Positions 1 through 12,863 of a DNA stretch of 64,000 nt are shown in pieces. Position 1 is the stretch's first letter. Every line of letters begins with the position of its first letter. This stretch comes from Rhizomucor pusillus (lineage: Eukaryota > Mucoromycota > Mucoromycetes > Mucorales > Lichtheimiaceae): positions 26,295 to 90,294 of the forward strand of contig FWWN02000225.1 in NCBI GenBank assembly GCA_900175165.2, given 5' to 3'. Both the position numbers and the translations under genes were made by a program. The notes below the pieces were generated by a model. That model had not been told where the DNA came from. It was given only the letters and a program-made list of their open reading frames with translations, and did not search any database.

Positions 1-661
1 GACTCTTCCGTTGATCTATCATCGCTGGTAGGCGTCCTCTTGGTCCTCGGCGCCCAGTTGTTCACAGCTACGCAATTTGTGGTCGAAGAAAAGATCATGC
101 TCCGTTACCATGTGACCCCTTTGAAAGCTGTCGGATTCGAAGGTGTCTTTGGGCTTACATCTGTCCTCGCTGCGATGCCAATCCTTCACGTCTTGTTCGG
201 AAAATACAATGCGCATTTCGACATTTCTAAAGGTTTCCACGACTTTTTTGATGTTCCATCTGTCTGGCAAACCGGTATTGCCATTAGCATCTCCATTGCA
301 TTCTTCAACTGGTTTGGACTATCCATAACATCCACAATCTCTGCAACTGCCAGAAGCATCATAGATACGTGCAGGTAAGAAAGTGAATGAAAATATACGG
401 TCCTAAAATGAAGACATGAAATATCCAACATTCAAATTACATCAAATACCTTGTAGGACTCTATTTATCTGGATCGTATCGCTATATTTGGGCTGGGAAC
501 AATTTTCCTGGATCCAAGTCGTGGGTTTCACTGTGATGGTTATTGGAACATTCTACTTTAACGGTGTCATTCGTTGGCCCTTCGCGCAGGATGAAGAGAA
601 TGCCGCTGAGCGTGCACCTCTTTTAGAATCAAGTCGCGACGAAGACGAAAGCGGTAGATGA
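1..661 (+). CDS. SLC35F6-like drug/metabolite (nucleotide-sugar) transporter, 3' part only
   Basis: Multi-pass membrane transporter of the EamA/SLC35 superfamily, probably endomembrane or lysosomal. The gene enters the window already in frame at base 1, so its N-terminus is missing. Two exons are visible, 1-374 and 457-661, joined across an 82-nt GT-AG intron (375-456) that restores the frame through an Arg codon. The C-terminal helices with DTCRTLFIWIVSL and LGWEQF, then VGFTVMVIGTFYFNG, match the end of SLC35F6-type proteins, where a Thr/Ser-rich helix is followed by RTL-IW and a final glycine-rich helix. The tail after the last helix is acidic (DEENAAERAPLLES), resembling a dileucine sorting signal. 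It is convergent with the DUF202 gene; the stop codons are about 100 bp apart. The transported substrate cannot be told from the sequence. Confidence 0.82.
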
Positions 662-764
662 ACTTTGTTTTTTTCTGGAAGAGGTCAACAATTGCAAAAC
701 AAATAAATGAACATATGGCGCAATTTATTTACTGTACAGGGTGGGAGTTCGGATATGAGGTATC

Positions 765-1676
765 TTATCGTTTGACGATGACGGCCAAAAGGAGAACAGC
801 GAGAGCAAACAAGGAAGACATGGTGGTGAATATCACAATACCTCTGGATGCCGGGAAGTAGCCTTTTGTCATGGCCGTTTGGGAATGGAAATATCGAATA
901 AACGCGAACATCAAGAAGCAGATTGCCATCAGTATGAACATCAACCCTACAGGTCGACCCCATGTGCGTAGATCTGGATCGTGCTCTACTGCGCGGTCTA
1001 GACGAAACAGCTGTGTTATACCTAAAAGGCGATGGAATATGATAAGTCCAGACTTGATTTGTTAATATTGAGTTTGTTATCGAACGTACCTACGCCCACT
1101 GATATCATGGACAGACTGGTCCTGAGCCACGCCAGGAAAGTTCTCTCGTTGGCTTGCAACCCGTGATCAATACAATGTAAACCTTATTGTCACGCTAAAA
1201 TCTGTCTTACCTAAATGGTCTCTGGCCACGCTTCCGGTATTCTCGAGATACAATGAAGAAGAATATTTCTCGAATATGTCGGTCAGATACTCGCACCAAT
1301 GACGACAAGAAGGTTTGTTGTACGTGTGGTCTGGTAGTTTCCTGGCATTTAACAAGGCTTCACGTTCCTCTTGATATTCATATTCGCTGTCACTTTTACC
1401 CGCAAAGTCGTCGCAGATGTCTTCAGTGCAGCATTTTGACCCATCCAGAGTATCGCTAGATCCTGATCGTTTTAACTGAGTCCTACGGTGGTATGCGTTT
1501 GGAATATTTTGATTATGCATATCCTCGCCAGTCGGCGGAAACCCATAATGCACGTCATTTGTTGTGTGAAAGGAAGTCGGTGAGGAGGACAATGCTGATT
1601 GTGGAATGGACTGATACCCATTTGCGCGATGCACTGTGGTTTTACTGGAGCAGAGCAAAGTCTGCGATTCTGACAT
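765..1676 (-). CDS. DUF202-domain membrane protein
   Basis: A 261-residue protein from three exons, 1676-1211, 1152-1090 and 1021-765, with in-phase GT-AG introns. The first ~135 residues are soluble, Ser/Thr-rich and probably cytosolic. They are followed by the DUF202 hallmark ENTGSVARDHLANERTFLAW, spread over exons 1-2, and LRTSLSMISVGVGITQLFRL across exons 2-3. Two more hydrophobic helices follow (near PVGLMFILMAICFLMFAF and FALAVLLLAVIVKR), giving the three-helix DUF202 topology also seen in the VTC1-type polyphosphate-complex subunit. This longer fungal form has no SPX or VTC catalytic domain, so a role in polyphosphate metabolism is only a family hint. The start is the first ATG of the open frame. 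Confidence 0.85.
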
Positions 1677-2047
1677 TGCTTGGCGAGAAGGGGGAGAAGG
1701 GAGAAAGACGATTTCTCAGACAGAGCAAAACGGACGCATTTTAAGCTTTTCCACTTTCAAATCATGGTTACACGGCAAAGTACGTCTACATAGATCAGAT
1801 AGCGCAATCATCTATTGCGCAACTTGCAGCTCTCCCTAGAAACGAGTTCATTCCTTTAACGTTTTCGATCATATCACGGGCATTCAAGTACTTGGAACAT
1901 GTCCAAGCCTGTGGTCACAGGCATGCGGTACTAAGTCAGCGGAATTCGCATCCAATCGGAGGTGAGTTACTGGTGATCCAGTAAGATGATTTCTTTCAAT
2001 GGTAGGTCGTGCTGGCCGTCCTGATATGTTCACCTCGACGTGGTCGA

Positions 2048-3019
2048 TTATACCCCTAATATAGGCATACTTTGAGACTTTCTGCGTAAGTTTTCCAAGC
2101 AAGCTGAAAAGAAATCATCCACCAGACGAATACGTATGGTCTTGAACTTTTCACTGAATGCTTCCGCGGCATCGTGACTCCAAATGCAAAAACAGATACT
2201 TCTGACACTCTGCTTGCAAATAGAAATACCTCGGTTTTCTGTCCTCGTTTTCACTTCCTCTGCTTGTGCGTATTTTTGTTAAAGGCCCCACATTGATTCT
2301 TGTGGTAGACATAACAGGTGGATATCCGGGATTATTGACATAAACCGGTTGAGTTGAGAATCTACGTATGCCGCCAGTTTTTTCCTGCAATTTCTTCTAT
2401 TTTGATCGTGTCTTCAACGTATGTACAGGCTGCCTTTTTCATATGTAATTTTGTGCTTTCTATTCGCAGTTATAACTCATGCTGTGCAGTCAGGCAAAGA
2501 GTTTGCTAGAGAAATTTCCAGTTTAGACACTTTATCCCCTTTTGTGCTGACCATCGCTTGGCCACGCTGTGGGAGACTTGCAGCAACCGCTGACTCTGGT
2601 CCTCTGTCGCACGTATATACTGTAACATCTTTTCGACCTTCAGGATCAGATTCGGATAATCTTCGTCGCAGGCGAGAGCCGATTATGACACCAATGGCAT
2701 CTGCTTGTTCAATTTAGTTTTAAGCTGCCTCCTTTTCTTTTTGACTTGGTTTTTATACTGTCTATCCGAAGCAAATACCTAATAGTATAAAAGAAAGATC
2801 TCAAGGTAGGAAATAATGCATCCTTTACAAACATGTTAGCTGTATTTCCGCGTACAAATTACTGTGTGCATTCAAAACTTTAGACACACTCAACAAATCT
2901 TCTCAATTTTGACATTTACAGATCCGGGTATGTATCTCGATACATTCTGCTTGAATCAGTACGATTATTCCAGTTACTACACTCAAATTGACTTACCTGC
3001 TACAGAAAGTGTATTTCAT
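2048..3019 (-). CDS. Possible small multi-exon gene, unrecognised
   Basis: Coding-like stretches on the minus strand do not form one long frame but can be chained through splice sites. The proposed exons are 3019-2997, 2946-2920, 2861-2829, 2778-2759, 2700-2621, 2384-2230 and 2177-2048. They keep phase throughout and give about 155 residues. The best segments are a hydrophobic-then-basic piece (IGVIIGSRLRRRLSESDPEG) and a C-terminal amphipathic piece (KTIRIRLVDDFFSACLENLR). Three of the exons are only 20-33 nt, which makes the 5' half doubtful. No family is recognised. The gene would be divergent from RPL12, sharing the 3020-3588 spacer. Confidence 0.3.
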
Positions 3020-3588
3020 GTGTATACAATTTTCTGACCGTCACCTTTCGAAACGCGTTCATATCATTGATTATGCCCGAAGGTTGCGATGCGCAGTGCC
3101 ACGTTTGTCCATTAAAGAAAATCAATAACGCAGTTCAATAAACAGATTTAGCAGAGCATTCAAACCGTTTAGGCATGGTCTACCTTGCCTTAACGTGCAA
3201 GGCATTCATCTTGTTCATAAAGTTCACAGTCGATCGCCGTTGCACTTCCTTCTCGGAGATGACTTTATTATTTCAAAGTTAGATATTCCGTATAATAATA
3301 TTAGTTAGATATTCTAAAGCGTATATCGGAAAAGAGAAAGACGCATAGAAAGGGAAAAGAGAGAGGAAAAAGGGTTGAGAATTCCGTTGCTGCCAGTCAT
3401 GAAAGCATGCAAACTTCAGGAACTGCCAAAAATGGACCCCTTACGGCCGGACTTTCAATTTTAGGTCTTGTACATTGCACGCACCTGTCGATAGTGAATC
3501 CTTCTCTATCTTACAGCAAGGTAACTAATCGCTAAGTTTGCATCCATCCTTGCATCCAACGCGTTCATCCATCTAATACCGTCTTCAG
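3020..3588. promoter_or_regulatory. Intergenic region upstream of RPL12
   Basis: About 570 bp with no convincing reading frame. It contains AT-rich segments, a purine-rich run near 3330-3375 and a short C/T-rich leader (catccatccttgcatcc near 3541) just before the RPL12 start, as expected for a strongly expressed ribosomal-protein promoter. If the small minus-strand gene is real, this is a bidirectional promoter. No specific factor site is claimed. Confidence 0.45.
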
Positions 3589-4265
3589 ATGCCTCCCAAA
3601 TTCGATCCTACCGAGGTGAAGATCATCTACCTTCGTGCTACCGGTACGTTAACAACGGTCTCCTAGCGATTGATAATTGAAAACTAACGACAATGTGTAG
3701 GTGGTGAATTGGCCGCTTCTTCGGCTCTTGGTACGATTTAGACGCTAGACATTTATGCAACAACCTCATATTAACGCTAACGACAACTAGCTCCCAAGAT
3801 CGGTCCTCTTGGTTTGTCACCCAAGAAGGTCGGTGAAGATATCGCTAAGGGCACCAAGGACTGGAAGGGTCTCCGTGTCACCGTCCAGTTGACCATCCAG
3901 AACCGTCAAGCTCAGGTCTCTGTTGTTCCTTCTGCTTCTTCCTTGGTCATCAAGGCCCTCAAGGAACCCCCACGTGACCGTAAGAAGGACAAGAACAGTA
4001 AGTGCTCCTGTAAAGACTTGGTTGTTGTATTGACTGTTATTGACAATGGATCCTTCCAGTCAAGCACACCGGCAACATCTCCTTGGATGACGTTATTGAA
4101 ATTGCCCGTACTATGCGCTTCAAGTCCTACGCTCGTGAGTTGAAGGGCACTGTCAAGGAAATCCTCGGTACCGCCAACTCTGTCGGCTGCACTGTCGATG
4201 GCCAGAGCCCCAAGGACTTGTGCGACGCCATCGATGCCGGCGAAGTCGAGATCCCTGAGAAATAA
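3589..4265 (+). CDS. RPL12: 60S ribosomal protein L12 (uL11)
   Basis: Cytosolic large-subunit protein at the base of the ribosomal stalk, next to the GTPase centre. Four exons, 3589-3643, 3701-3730, 3791-3997 and 4060-4265, give 165 residues, exactly the usual length. The protein starts [20 protein letters not shown] and contains the conserved [39 protein letters not shown] and [20 protein letters not shown] blocks, and it ends in EIEIPEK-like residues. Introns fall after ATG-proximal codons as in many intron-rich ribosomal-protein genes. Codon use is visibly biased to C-ending codons compared with its neighbours, in line with high expression. Confidence 0.97.
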
Positions 4266-4564
4266 GTGGATATTTCATATTAAAAGTGCATCTTGGACGA
4301 ACATATGCTTATTCTTTGAATGTCTTTATTTGCCTTATGGTGCGTTGCGGTTTTACATTGGCAGTGATAGACGTGTGATTTGCACTGGAAAAGGAAGTGG
4401 GATTTTACATATGCTGCATGCGCGAGTACAGAGTACCGAAAATATGATATGATGGTGGCATTTGCATCTCTTGTGCTTGATGTTTAGTTACGAACGGACT
4501 GGTTTCAGCATGTACCTACGCAACCGCATGGTTACTAACGTGTAATACTGATTGACATGGCCAC

Positions 4565-5372
<808 letters not shown>

Positions 5373-5583
5373 GAGCTCCAAGTTGTCACCTTTCTTTAGA
5401 CCCTTCGACAATTCGCTTGTTAGCTTTCAATAAGGATGGTTAGAATATGGTAATGTACTTGCAATTGGCATTTTACGGAAGGCCACATTCAGCTCAACAA
5501 AGCGGGCTCGAGTTTTTGAGACCAAGTCAGTTTGTCGGGACTCAGCTCACTTTACCAGTTTCCAACAAAGTACCTCCTCAGAA
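5373..5583. promoter_or_regulatory. Bidirectional promoter of TAE1 and TAF9
   Basis: Only 211 bp separate the two divergent start codons, so both promoters must lie here or within the first exons. No TATA box stands out. Nothing more specific can be read. Confidence 0.55.
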
Positions 5584-6373
5584 ATGCCAGCAGAAAAACA
5601 AAAGCAGCCGGTGCAGCCTCGCGATGGAAGAATCGTCTCCTTAATACTCCAGTCTCTTGGTGTTGAACAGTATGATCCAAAAGTTGTCCCACAATTACTC
5701 GAGTTCGCACACCGTGAGTTACATTTTCAATCCAGTTGTCCTTACAGCTGCATTCTCTGATCATGTTGCACAGGCTATACAAGTGATGTCATTCAAGATG
5801 CGTTAGTATATGCAGAGCATGCCAACAAGAACGATCTAGACATTGACGATATACAACTGGCTATACACGGACGAGTACACCATTCCTTTACAAATCCGCC
5901 ACCTAAAGAGGTACACTCAATAATAAGCACCCAAAGTTGCAACATGGACACTAATATCATTTTTGTACTTGAAGTTACTGCTCGAACTCGCACACGAGAA
6001 GAATAAAGTACCACTACCGCTTATACCAGAAAAGTATGGAATACGCCTTCCTGCAGAAAAGCATTGCTTGACAGGCTTGAACTTTGCCATCATCCCAGAC
6101 GTAAGATTTTACTCTGTTTGTGATGTTACTATGTAATACTCATATTCGTTTTTCTTTATCCAGGCACCACATCCACCTCAAACGACAAACGAAAAGCCAT
6201 TCTCTCCATCAAATGAACCGAGCGAGAGCGCCGCTTCTCCGTACGCAATGGATTCAGATGTAATAATGCAAACACCAATGAGCCAGACACAACCTATATC
6301 AGCGTCGCCCATGGAGGGAGTGGAAAACCGCGGAATGCGGCAACTGATGGAGGAGGACGACTATGACATATGA
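5584..6373 (+). CDS. TAF9: TFIID/SAGA subunit TAF9
   Basis: Histone-fold subunit shared by TFIID and SAGA, where it pairs with TAF6. Four exons, 5584-5713, 5774-5910, 5975-6100 and 6164-6373, give about 200 residues. Residues ~14-85 form the H3-like histone fold: DGRIVSLILQSLGVEQYDPK, VVPQLLEFAHRYTSDVIQDA and LDIDDIQLAIHGRV. The conserved extension LLLELAHEKNKVPLPLIPEK and YGIRLPAEKHCLTGLNF follows. The C-terminal ~70 residues are Pro/Ser-rich and acidic and probably disordered. All introns are GT-AG and keep phase. Confidence 0.95.
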
Positions 6374-6492
6374 TTTGTCGATAATGCTACCGTTTCAAGC
6401 AAATAAAGATCGGAGATGATCGGTTTCAATGATGAATTTCCTGCCATTGCTGATTTGAGAAAAAGCACATTTTCTTCCTTCAGTCGAGTTCA

Positions 6493-8408
6493 ATGGCGTT
6501 TTCTTCTGCCCTCGTACTTACTGATTTAAATGACTACATTGCTCCTTCTCAGGCTTGTATAAAGCCAGTAGAAATACAAAAATCGGAAGACAAAGGACCG
6601 GTACATTGGCAACGTTGACGGATCAGCTCGCAAGAGATTACTAATAGAAAGTGCAGACAGAGATCCGGGTTGATCAAGGAGGCGATTACTATGAAATCTC
6701 ACAAGACGGTGGTGAATCAAAGCTGGAGAAAGCGAGCATAACTTTAAATGATTGTCTTGCATGCAGGTACGATACATCGACTGGTAGCTAGTCGAAGGGT
6801 ATATTTGCTTGATTGTTAATTCGCAATAATATAGCGGATGCGTTACATCGGCCGAAAGTGTTCTTATCACGATGCAATCTCAGGAAGAGCTTTACAACGT
6901 ATTAAACACCAACAAGCTTGCAATTACCGAGAATGATCCAGGCAAACGTCGAACAATTGTGATATCGATCAGTCCTCAGTCGAGAGCATCGCTCGCCGCA
7001 AAGTACAATCTTTCACCTCTTCAAACGCACAAACGTCTTGTCTACTTTTTCAAACATCATCTTGGCGCTCATCATGTGTTTGATACATCGTTTTCGCGGG
7101 ATCTGTCTCTTGTAGAATCAGCAAGAGAGTTTGTGGAGCGATACAGAAATTACATGGCAAACGGTGGAGAGAAAATTGAGGCGGCCATGATGCAACAGGA
7201 TCAAGCAGCAGAGCAAGAGCAAGAAACTGGTGGTCGTCGACGAGCTAGGGTTCGCCGAAAGGTCGATAACAGCGATGCAGGCGCTACCCAACAGCATATA
7301 CCCATGCTTGCTTCAGCTTGCCCAGGATGGGTCTGCTATGCTGAAAAGACGCACGGTACTGTTTTGCCGCATATTGCAACAGCAAAGTCACCTCAACAAA
7401 TGATGGGCTCTCTTGTCAAAGATTACATTGCAACAAAGACAGGAACAACGTAAGTTCTGAGATTCATTTGGAAAGCAGTGAACGATAACTAACTGAAACT
7501 TTATGTGTATAGACCAAGTGCTGTATACCACGTTTCTGTGATGCCATGCTATGATAAGAAATTGGAAGCCAGTCGGCCCGACTTTTTCCTTGAGCAATTC
7601 AACACTCGAGAAGTGGACTGTGTGCTGACTACTGGGGAGGTTGAAAAGATGTTCTCAGAGCAGAATGTGAATTTCCTTGATTTACCGGAGGCACCTATCG
7701 ACGACATGTAAGCATCGATGAATGCGTATCAAAGGAGTATGCGTCGGAGACTAACGGTAGTTGATTAGGTTCAACAAAGCAAACAATGAAAATGTGTATG
7801 GTTCTTCAGGAACCTCGTCTGGCGGATACTTGGAATACATCATGGCCACTGCTGCCAGAGAACTTTTTGGTATCACAGATGTGCCGGAAGATCCTGCTTC
7901 TACCCCGAACGGTAAAGTCGTTATGAAAATGGGCAAGAACGCTGATGTTTGTGAATACTTTTTGCAAGTCGATGATGGAAGAATACTGCTAAGATTTGCG
8001 ACTGCGTTTGGATTCCGGAATATCCAGAATATTGTGCGCAAAATCAAGAGTGGCAAGTGTCCCTACCACTACGTCGAAGTCATGGCATGCCCTGGAGGTT
8101 GCGTGAACGGCGGTGGTCAATTGCCTAATCCGAATGCTGAGGAAGTAATGAGCGCAAAGGAATGGGTCAGTCATGTTGAGAAAGTATATCAGAGCGTATC
8201 CGGTGTACCACCTGATCAAAACGAGGTGCTAAAGTCTATTTATGAGTAAGTCTATGAGATTACCAGTTTGGAGCCATAGTTACTGATGCAGGAATTTTGT
8301 AGGGAATGGATTGGTGATCCTCAATCCGAAAAGGCACACAAATTACTGCGCACTCAATACCATGCAGTGACACAAAGCTTTGCAAATCCTTTGGCCACCA
8401 AATGGTAA
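6493..8408 (+). CDS. NAR1: Cytosolic Fe-S cluster assembly factor NAR1 (iron-only hydrogenase-like)
   Basis: Component of the cytosolic iron-sulfur assembly pathway that links cluster synthesis to the CIA targeting complex. Six exons (6493-6600, 6648-6766, 6835-7449, 7513-7707, 7769-8245, 8303-8408) give 539 residues. The N-terminal [4Fe-4S] ligands are Cys22 and Cys72/75/78 in DCLACSGC. The hydrogenase-like site has [39 protein letters not shown] and [13 protein letters not shown]. The last residue is Trp, as in Nar1 orthologues, where a C-terminal Trp helps docking to the targeting complex. A Gln/Glu/Arg-rich insert ([10 protein letters not shown]...RRRARVRRK) around residues 205-235 is species-variable. 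Its start is 119 bp after the TAF9 stop, on the same strand. Confidence 0.96.
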
Positions 8409-9081
8409 ATCTATAGAAGAGGGGATCATATCAAGTTTTGCTGTCTAGTTCGCTTCCCGATGTATGTAAATATACTTAAACACGTACTTTCTTTTGTACA
8501 CATTTGGTTCCAATGGAAATGGATAATGAAACCGCTGAAGTGAACACATGAAAATACCGCCCATTGTATTCCGTCTATTCGTTCTTGTTGCATATAACAC
8601 TACGCCGAAACTAAGCCATGCCGTCTCATTAAAAAGCCAACAGGCTTTCTATTCCTTCGGAAATGCGAAAGCTAAACTTCAAAGACTGGTGCAGAGAGGA
8701 TACATTGCGCCGGACTCGGCAGAGTGTCTTCTGGAGTTCGGTTTGGGTCTCACCAATTTATGCAATTGGCCTACTTCGCGAGCAAACGAGCTCACAGCTG
8801 CCGAGAGACGTCACGGAAGATATCGTTCTTCCACACAAAGTTGAAACCTACCGGCCCAGGGTTCTTTGCTTTCTGGACGGTGATTCTTGCTATCAGTCTC
8901 CAGAAAACGGTCGTTTACTCCCAAAGACAATATCGACTTCACGTAATTTTAGTCCAAAAAGAAAGCATGGCTTTAGAAGGGATATAGATATTAAAGTTTG
9001 TCATCATTCCTCTTGCACCATATTACCGTTGTATTTGTGATCAATAGTCTTTTAAATGCTTGATCTGCGAAAAAGCAAGCG
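8409..9081 (+). other. Intergenic, with overlapping short open frames of unclear status
   Basis: Between NAR1 and the kleisin gene, all three plus-strand frames are open for part of 8548-9040. The longest starts with ATG at 8663 (125 codons), and another frame ends with a hydrophobic stretch (FFAFWTVILAISLQ near 8860) followed by a basic tail, suggestive of a single membrane anchor. I could not join the pieces through convincing splice sites, and no family is recognised. It may be a small intron-containing gene or a decayed one. Confidence 0.25.
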
Positions 9082-12000
9082 ATGTTTCTATATCACACAC
9101 ACGTTAGTATTATCGAAAATTTCCTGCCCGCGTCTGCTGCTCCTTCCTAGTCTTGGTTGAATGAAACATTTCTTCGCCTTTCTTTCTTTCTTGACAATCT
9201 CTTTTCCTTCCCTGACATGAATCAAATTCAAAATAATCGAAGGCTCTTGACTATTTGGTACTGCTACAGATATATTCAAAGTGCCTTAAATGTTCTCCTG
9301 TTTACCGCGTTTTCTCAAGGTACGCTGCGGCGCTTGGCTCAAGGTGGCGCTCGAAGCGTTTATCAAAAAGGGAGCTAGCATCGCTGAACTTGCAAGAGAT
9401 ATGGTATTTAACATGTAGCTTACAATCCAAACAGCTCTCGCAGCTCACATCGTACGGCTTTCAGTGCCTATTTGCTCGATTCAGAGGATCCTTTAGCGCT
9501 TTGTATAACAGCTAGATTATTACTGGGGTTGTCTAAAGTTCTGAAACAGCAATCGACTTTTATTTACGGTGAAGATGTGAATCAATTGGTGGTTGGGCTT
9601 TAAAAGCTCATTGCATTCGCATCCTGTAGCTGATGTGTTGCAGCTATGGGCTCGACTTCGCAGAGATATGTATATCCTAACATCCGATACCATCGACATG
9701 GCAAATCCTAAGGCTCGGTAAGTAGACCAAATCAAGATTCAATGGTTTTATTCATGAACTTATCGATATTGCTTTGTTTTTAGATCTAAGAATATAACAT
9801 TGCGTGAGAACGAAGACCTGAAGCATATCGACGAATTCCTTCCTCTATCGCAAATTGTATCGAATGAGCAAAACCCTTTCAAGTACTTGGCAAGTGTTTC
9901 GCAAAGCTGATAAAGGCAGCTCAACTGACTTGCAGTAGTTTGATTATGTTCCCGGACTCACTGCACCCGTTTCGTTCTCGCCGGTTGGTGGAAACCAAAC
10001 GGTTGACGATTCTTACCTTCGAATGGAAGAACAGCATCTTAGCATTGAGCTCTTAATGCCAGAGGCGCAGCTTGAACCAGCAGCAGTAGCAACTTCGTTG
10101 AACATGCATATCGTAAGCAGCAGCAGACAGCATCCTCGTCCGGCTTCTGGATCGAAAACCGTCCAGGTACGTCTAGCATATACTCGCGTCAGAAACCGAA
10201 GGATGATGATAAAAGAGGCTAGGAGCAAAATATCGACTTGCCACTCGAGCTCAACGGCAGTTCTCCGGAGAATCCTGCAGAGGAGGAGTCTTCCGCAATG
10301 GTCCCGGACCTAGATGTTGGTCCCGATACCATGTTCGCAGATATTATCGACGACCATAATATGGTTCGTATCGCTTCTGCATGTTTGCCAGCGACGCATT
10401 GATTTCACTGACGCTAACGCTGCATCGTAATGGAAATGTATTTATACAGAACATGGTCGGTCGTCGCCATCTCCCACGACCTTTCTCAAACAATGCCGAA
10501 TATCAGGGCGATGTTGACCAAGATATTGGAAACAACCAACAGCTTTCCTACGTCCTCGGAGTACTAAGTTCGCAGACCGAAGAGCAAACTGCACTCGTGC
10601 CACTATCACCAATATCCACAGTTGGAGACGATTTACCGCCGCGAAGGAGACGCAGAAATATAGCGTACAGTGAGACAACCATGCTCCCAGCAAGTTTCTA
10701 CAACAATGTAGCGGCTATTACAACGACGCGTTCTCGGCGTCTGAACAAAAAGGTATAGTGTGTGCGTGACGAGCATGTAAGAGTTCCCAGTGCTCGCTCG
10801 CTGACTCGTGTATACAAGTCCCTTGCAGATCGACGAGTGCGGGTGCAGACTATACTTTATACTCCCCAAATTCCAGGTATGCACATCCCTGTCGCTTTTA
10901 GAAATGGTATTGAAACTCATCACATGATGGTAAGCTGGTGTCTCAAGCACTCATCCCATGTGGCAGAGAAATATTGGAAATGATCAGCGATCTTCCAGCA
11001 GGAGTAAGAGACCAAAAAACTCTATACGTTTTTCCATGTTCTAACAGAAAATATACGTATTTCCGACTCAAGATCTACCACGGGAAATGACGGATACTAT
11101 GCCTGACCTGGCGGTAGGTTATCTGGCAATTCGCTGCTAGATCTGCAATGACGTATTTTACTTACTTGCATGCACGACGCACTCTAAAGGAGCTTGGAAG
11201 AGGCGGTGTCGAGCTGCCCAGACGCAGACAAAGTGACGAGTCTTCCCGTCGCAGCCATGATTCTTTGGCCCAGCTATTGCAAAATGATGATATCCAGGAT
11301 GCTGACAATGCATCCCTGTCAAATATTCGCGGTAATGCATATTTGGAAACATAGTTTCCCAGAAAATGTGAGAGTGACTTACATTTGCTGCAGATACGTC
11401 CATGTCCGAAACATCCCTTTTGGACTTTGAAGACGACAGGTAAATAACACACGCTTAGCGTATCATTCGCATATATCCTGAGAAAGGAGGTATTGAAACT
11501 AAAATCATGACACAGAAGAAGCAATTCTTCCAAACAACGGCAATTGCCAATGTTTGCAGGCAGATACAGACCGCTCCGAGAGGAGGATGAGCATCTCGAT
11601 AACTATGATGTGGATTATGATCTGGGCCCCGACGACGGATATTTGAGCTTTGAAGGTAAATACAATATTCTCCTTTTCTCTTCACTGCATATCCCTAACG
11701 TACGTACTATGTATTATTTCGTGCAGTCCTAGGTTCGGGTACAGGACCCGCTGCTATCAGTGATCTGTCGGAATCTACGCTGTACACCTTGGAAGATTTT
11801 TACAAGTATGGCACTCATTGTCACATGACGTAATAGCTTGTTGACAAATGGGTTATTTTTGTATCTGCAGCTATGCAAGGCTACTCGTCACAGACAATGC
11901 ATTGCATATCAGTTTTCGGGAATTGTTCCCGTCAGTTGTCAACACTTTGAAGTCCGAGGTTGCTCAAGCGTTTCATCACGTCCTAGGTAGCTCCTCCTTG

Positions 12001-12141
12001 TAAATGCATGCCGTTGTTGACTTTACTACAAGTACTAACGATCCATGCTGGGATATATATAAAGTTCTCGCGACTGAAGGACGGATTCGTGTCTCCCAAG
12101 GAACCAGTTTCGGCGAAATACAGTTAAAATTTCCAGCTTGA
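9082..12141 (+). CDS. Rad21/Rec8-family cohesin kleisin subunit
   Basis: Alpha-kleisin that closes the cohesin ring between SMC1 and SMC3; it could be the mitotic (Scc1/Rad21) or meiotic (Rec8) form. Many small exons are needed. Supported ones include 9270-9403, 9435-9588, 9644-9717, 9784-9856, 9939-10166, 10223-10363 and 10450-10752, then several from 11188 to 12141. The N-terminal domain reads RWRSKRLSKRELASLNLQEI, LALCITARLLLGLSKVLKQQ and FIYGEDVNQLWARLRRD, matching the kleisin helix-loop that binds SMC3. The C-terminal winged helix is clear: ISFRELFPS, then VLATEGRIRVSQGTSFGEIQL. The middle is acidic and low in conservation. Exons between 10753 and 11187 are unresolved. The first exon (MFLYHTH at 9082) lacks the usual MFYS start and is tentative. 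Divergence of the N-terminus favours Rec8, but weakly. Confidence 0.85.
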
Positions 12142-12863
12142 ACGTGGTATGCAATGTTTATGTACGCGCTCTATGAGTTCTTTGCCATTCCTGGTATAAC
12201 GTGTAACTAAACAAAAGATTTCCAACACCCCTTAGAATTCAAATGCCCCTTCCCCTGGTCACCCTGAAATTATTGCTGCTGTTGCTTTGATATCGGATTT
12301 CATTACTATATGGAAATGAAGTTGGTCTTTGCTGCTTGTACATTAGCACCGTAACACGTTACCCCTGGCTACTTTAAACAAAGCTCGCAATTTCCGTCCC
12401 AACACCGATTCCGGCTTTCTGGTTCTGGATTTATCTACAGTACCATTAACATAATCAACATTGCAAACAAAAAAGAATCTAATACGGCAAGCAGGGTAGA
12501 ATGGGCACAGTGGCATATCAACCAAGTTTTTTTATCTTTCCATAACGTGCATAATAGTAATGATAATATAATCATAAAAAGAGAGAAAACAGATAGGGCT
12601 AGCACCATTATAAACTAAATATACGTGTAAGAGACAAAAAAAAGGGGGTAGCATTTTCCGGGGATCCAATGAAGAGTAAAGAAAAGGAAAAGGAGGAGAA
12701 GAACGGGAAAAAAAGAATGAGGGATGTAAATAATAGTTCTTGTGATTGAAGATGTTGTGTGTGTTTGTGTGCATGTGTTTATATGCTGAATGTAAATGTA
12801 AGTACTTGTCTAGGCGGAAGAAACGCTCCAGAGATATACTTTTGTTACGGGTGTTGAGATCAA
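12142..12863. other. Convergent 3' intergenic region
   Basis: Between the kleisin stop and the stop of the C2H2 gene. AT-rich with A-runs (near 12635) and a GA-rich segment at 12660-12720. No gene is supported; it probably holds both 3' UTRs. Confidence 0.4.

Noticed and set aside
5447..5644. Plus-strand frame starting upstream of TAF9
   Set aside because: Wrong frame relative to the histone fold; the TAF9 start at 5584 matches the family.
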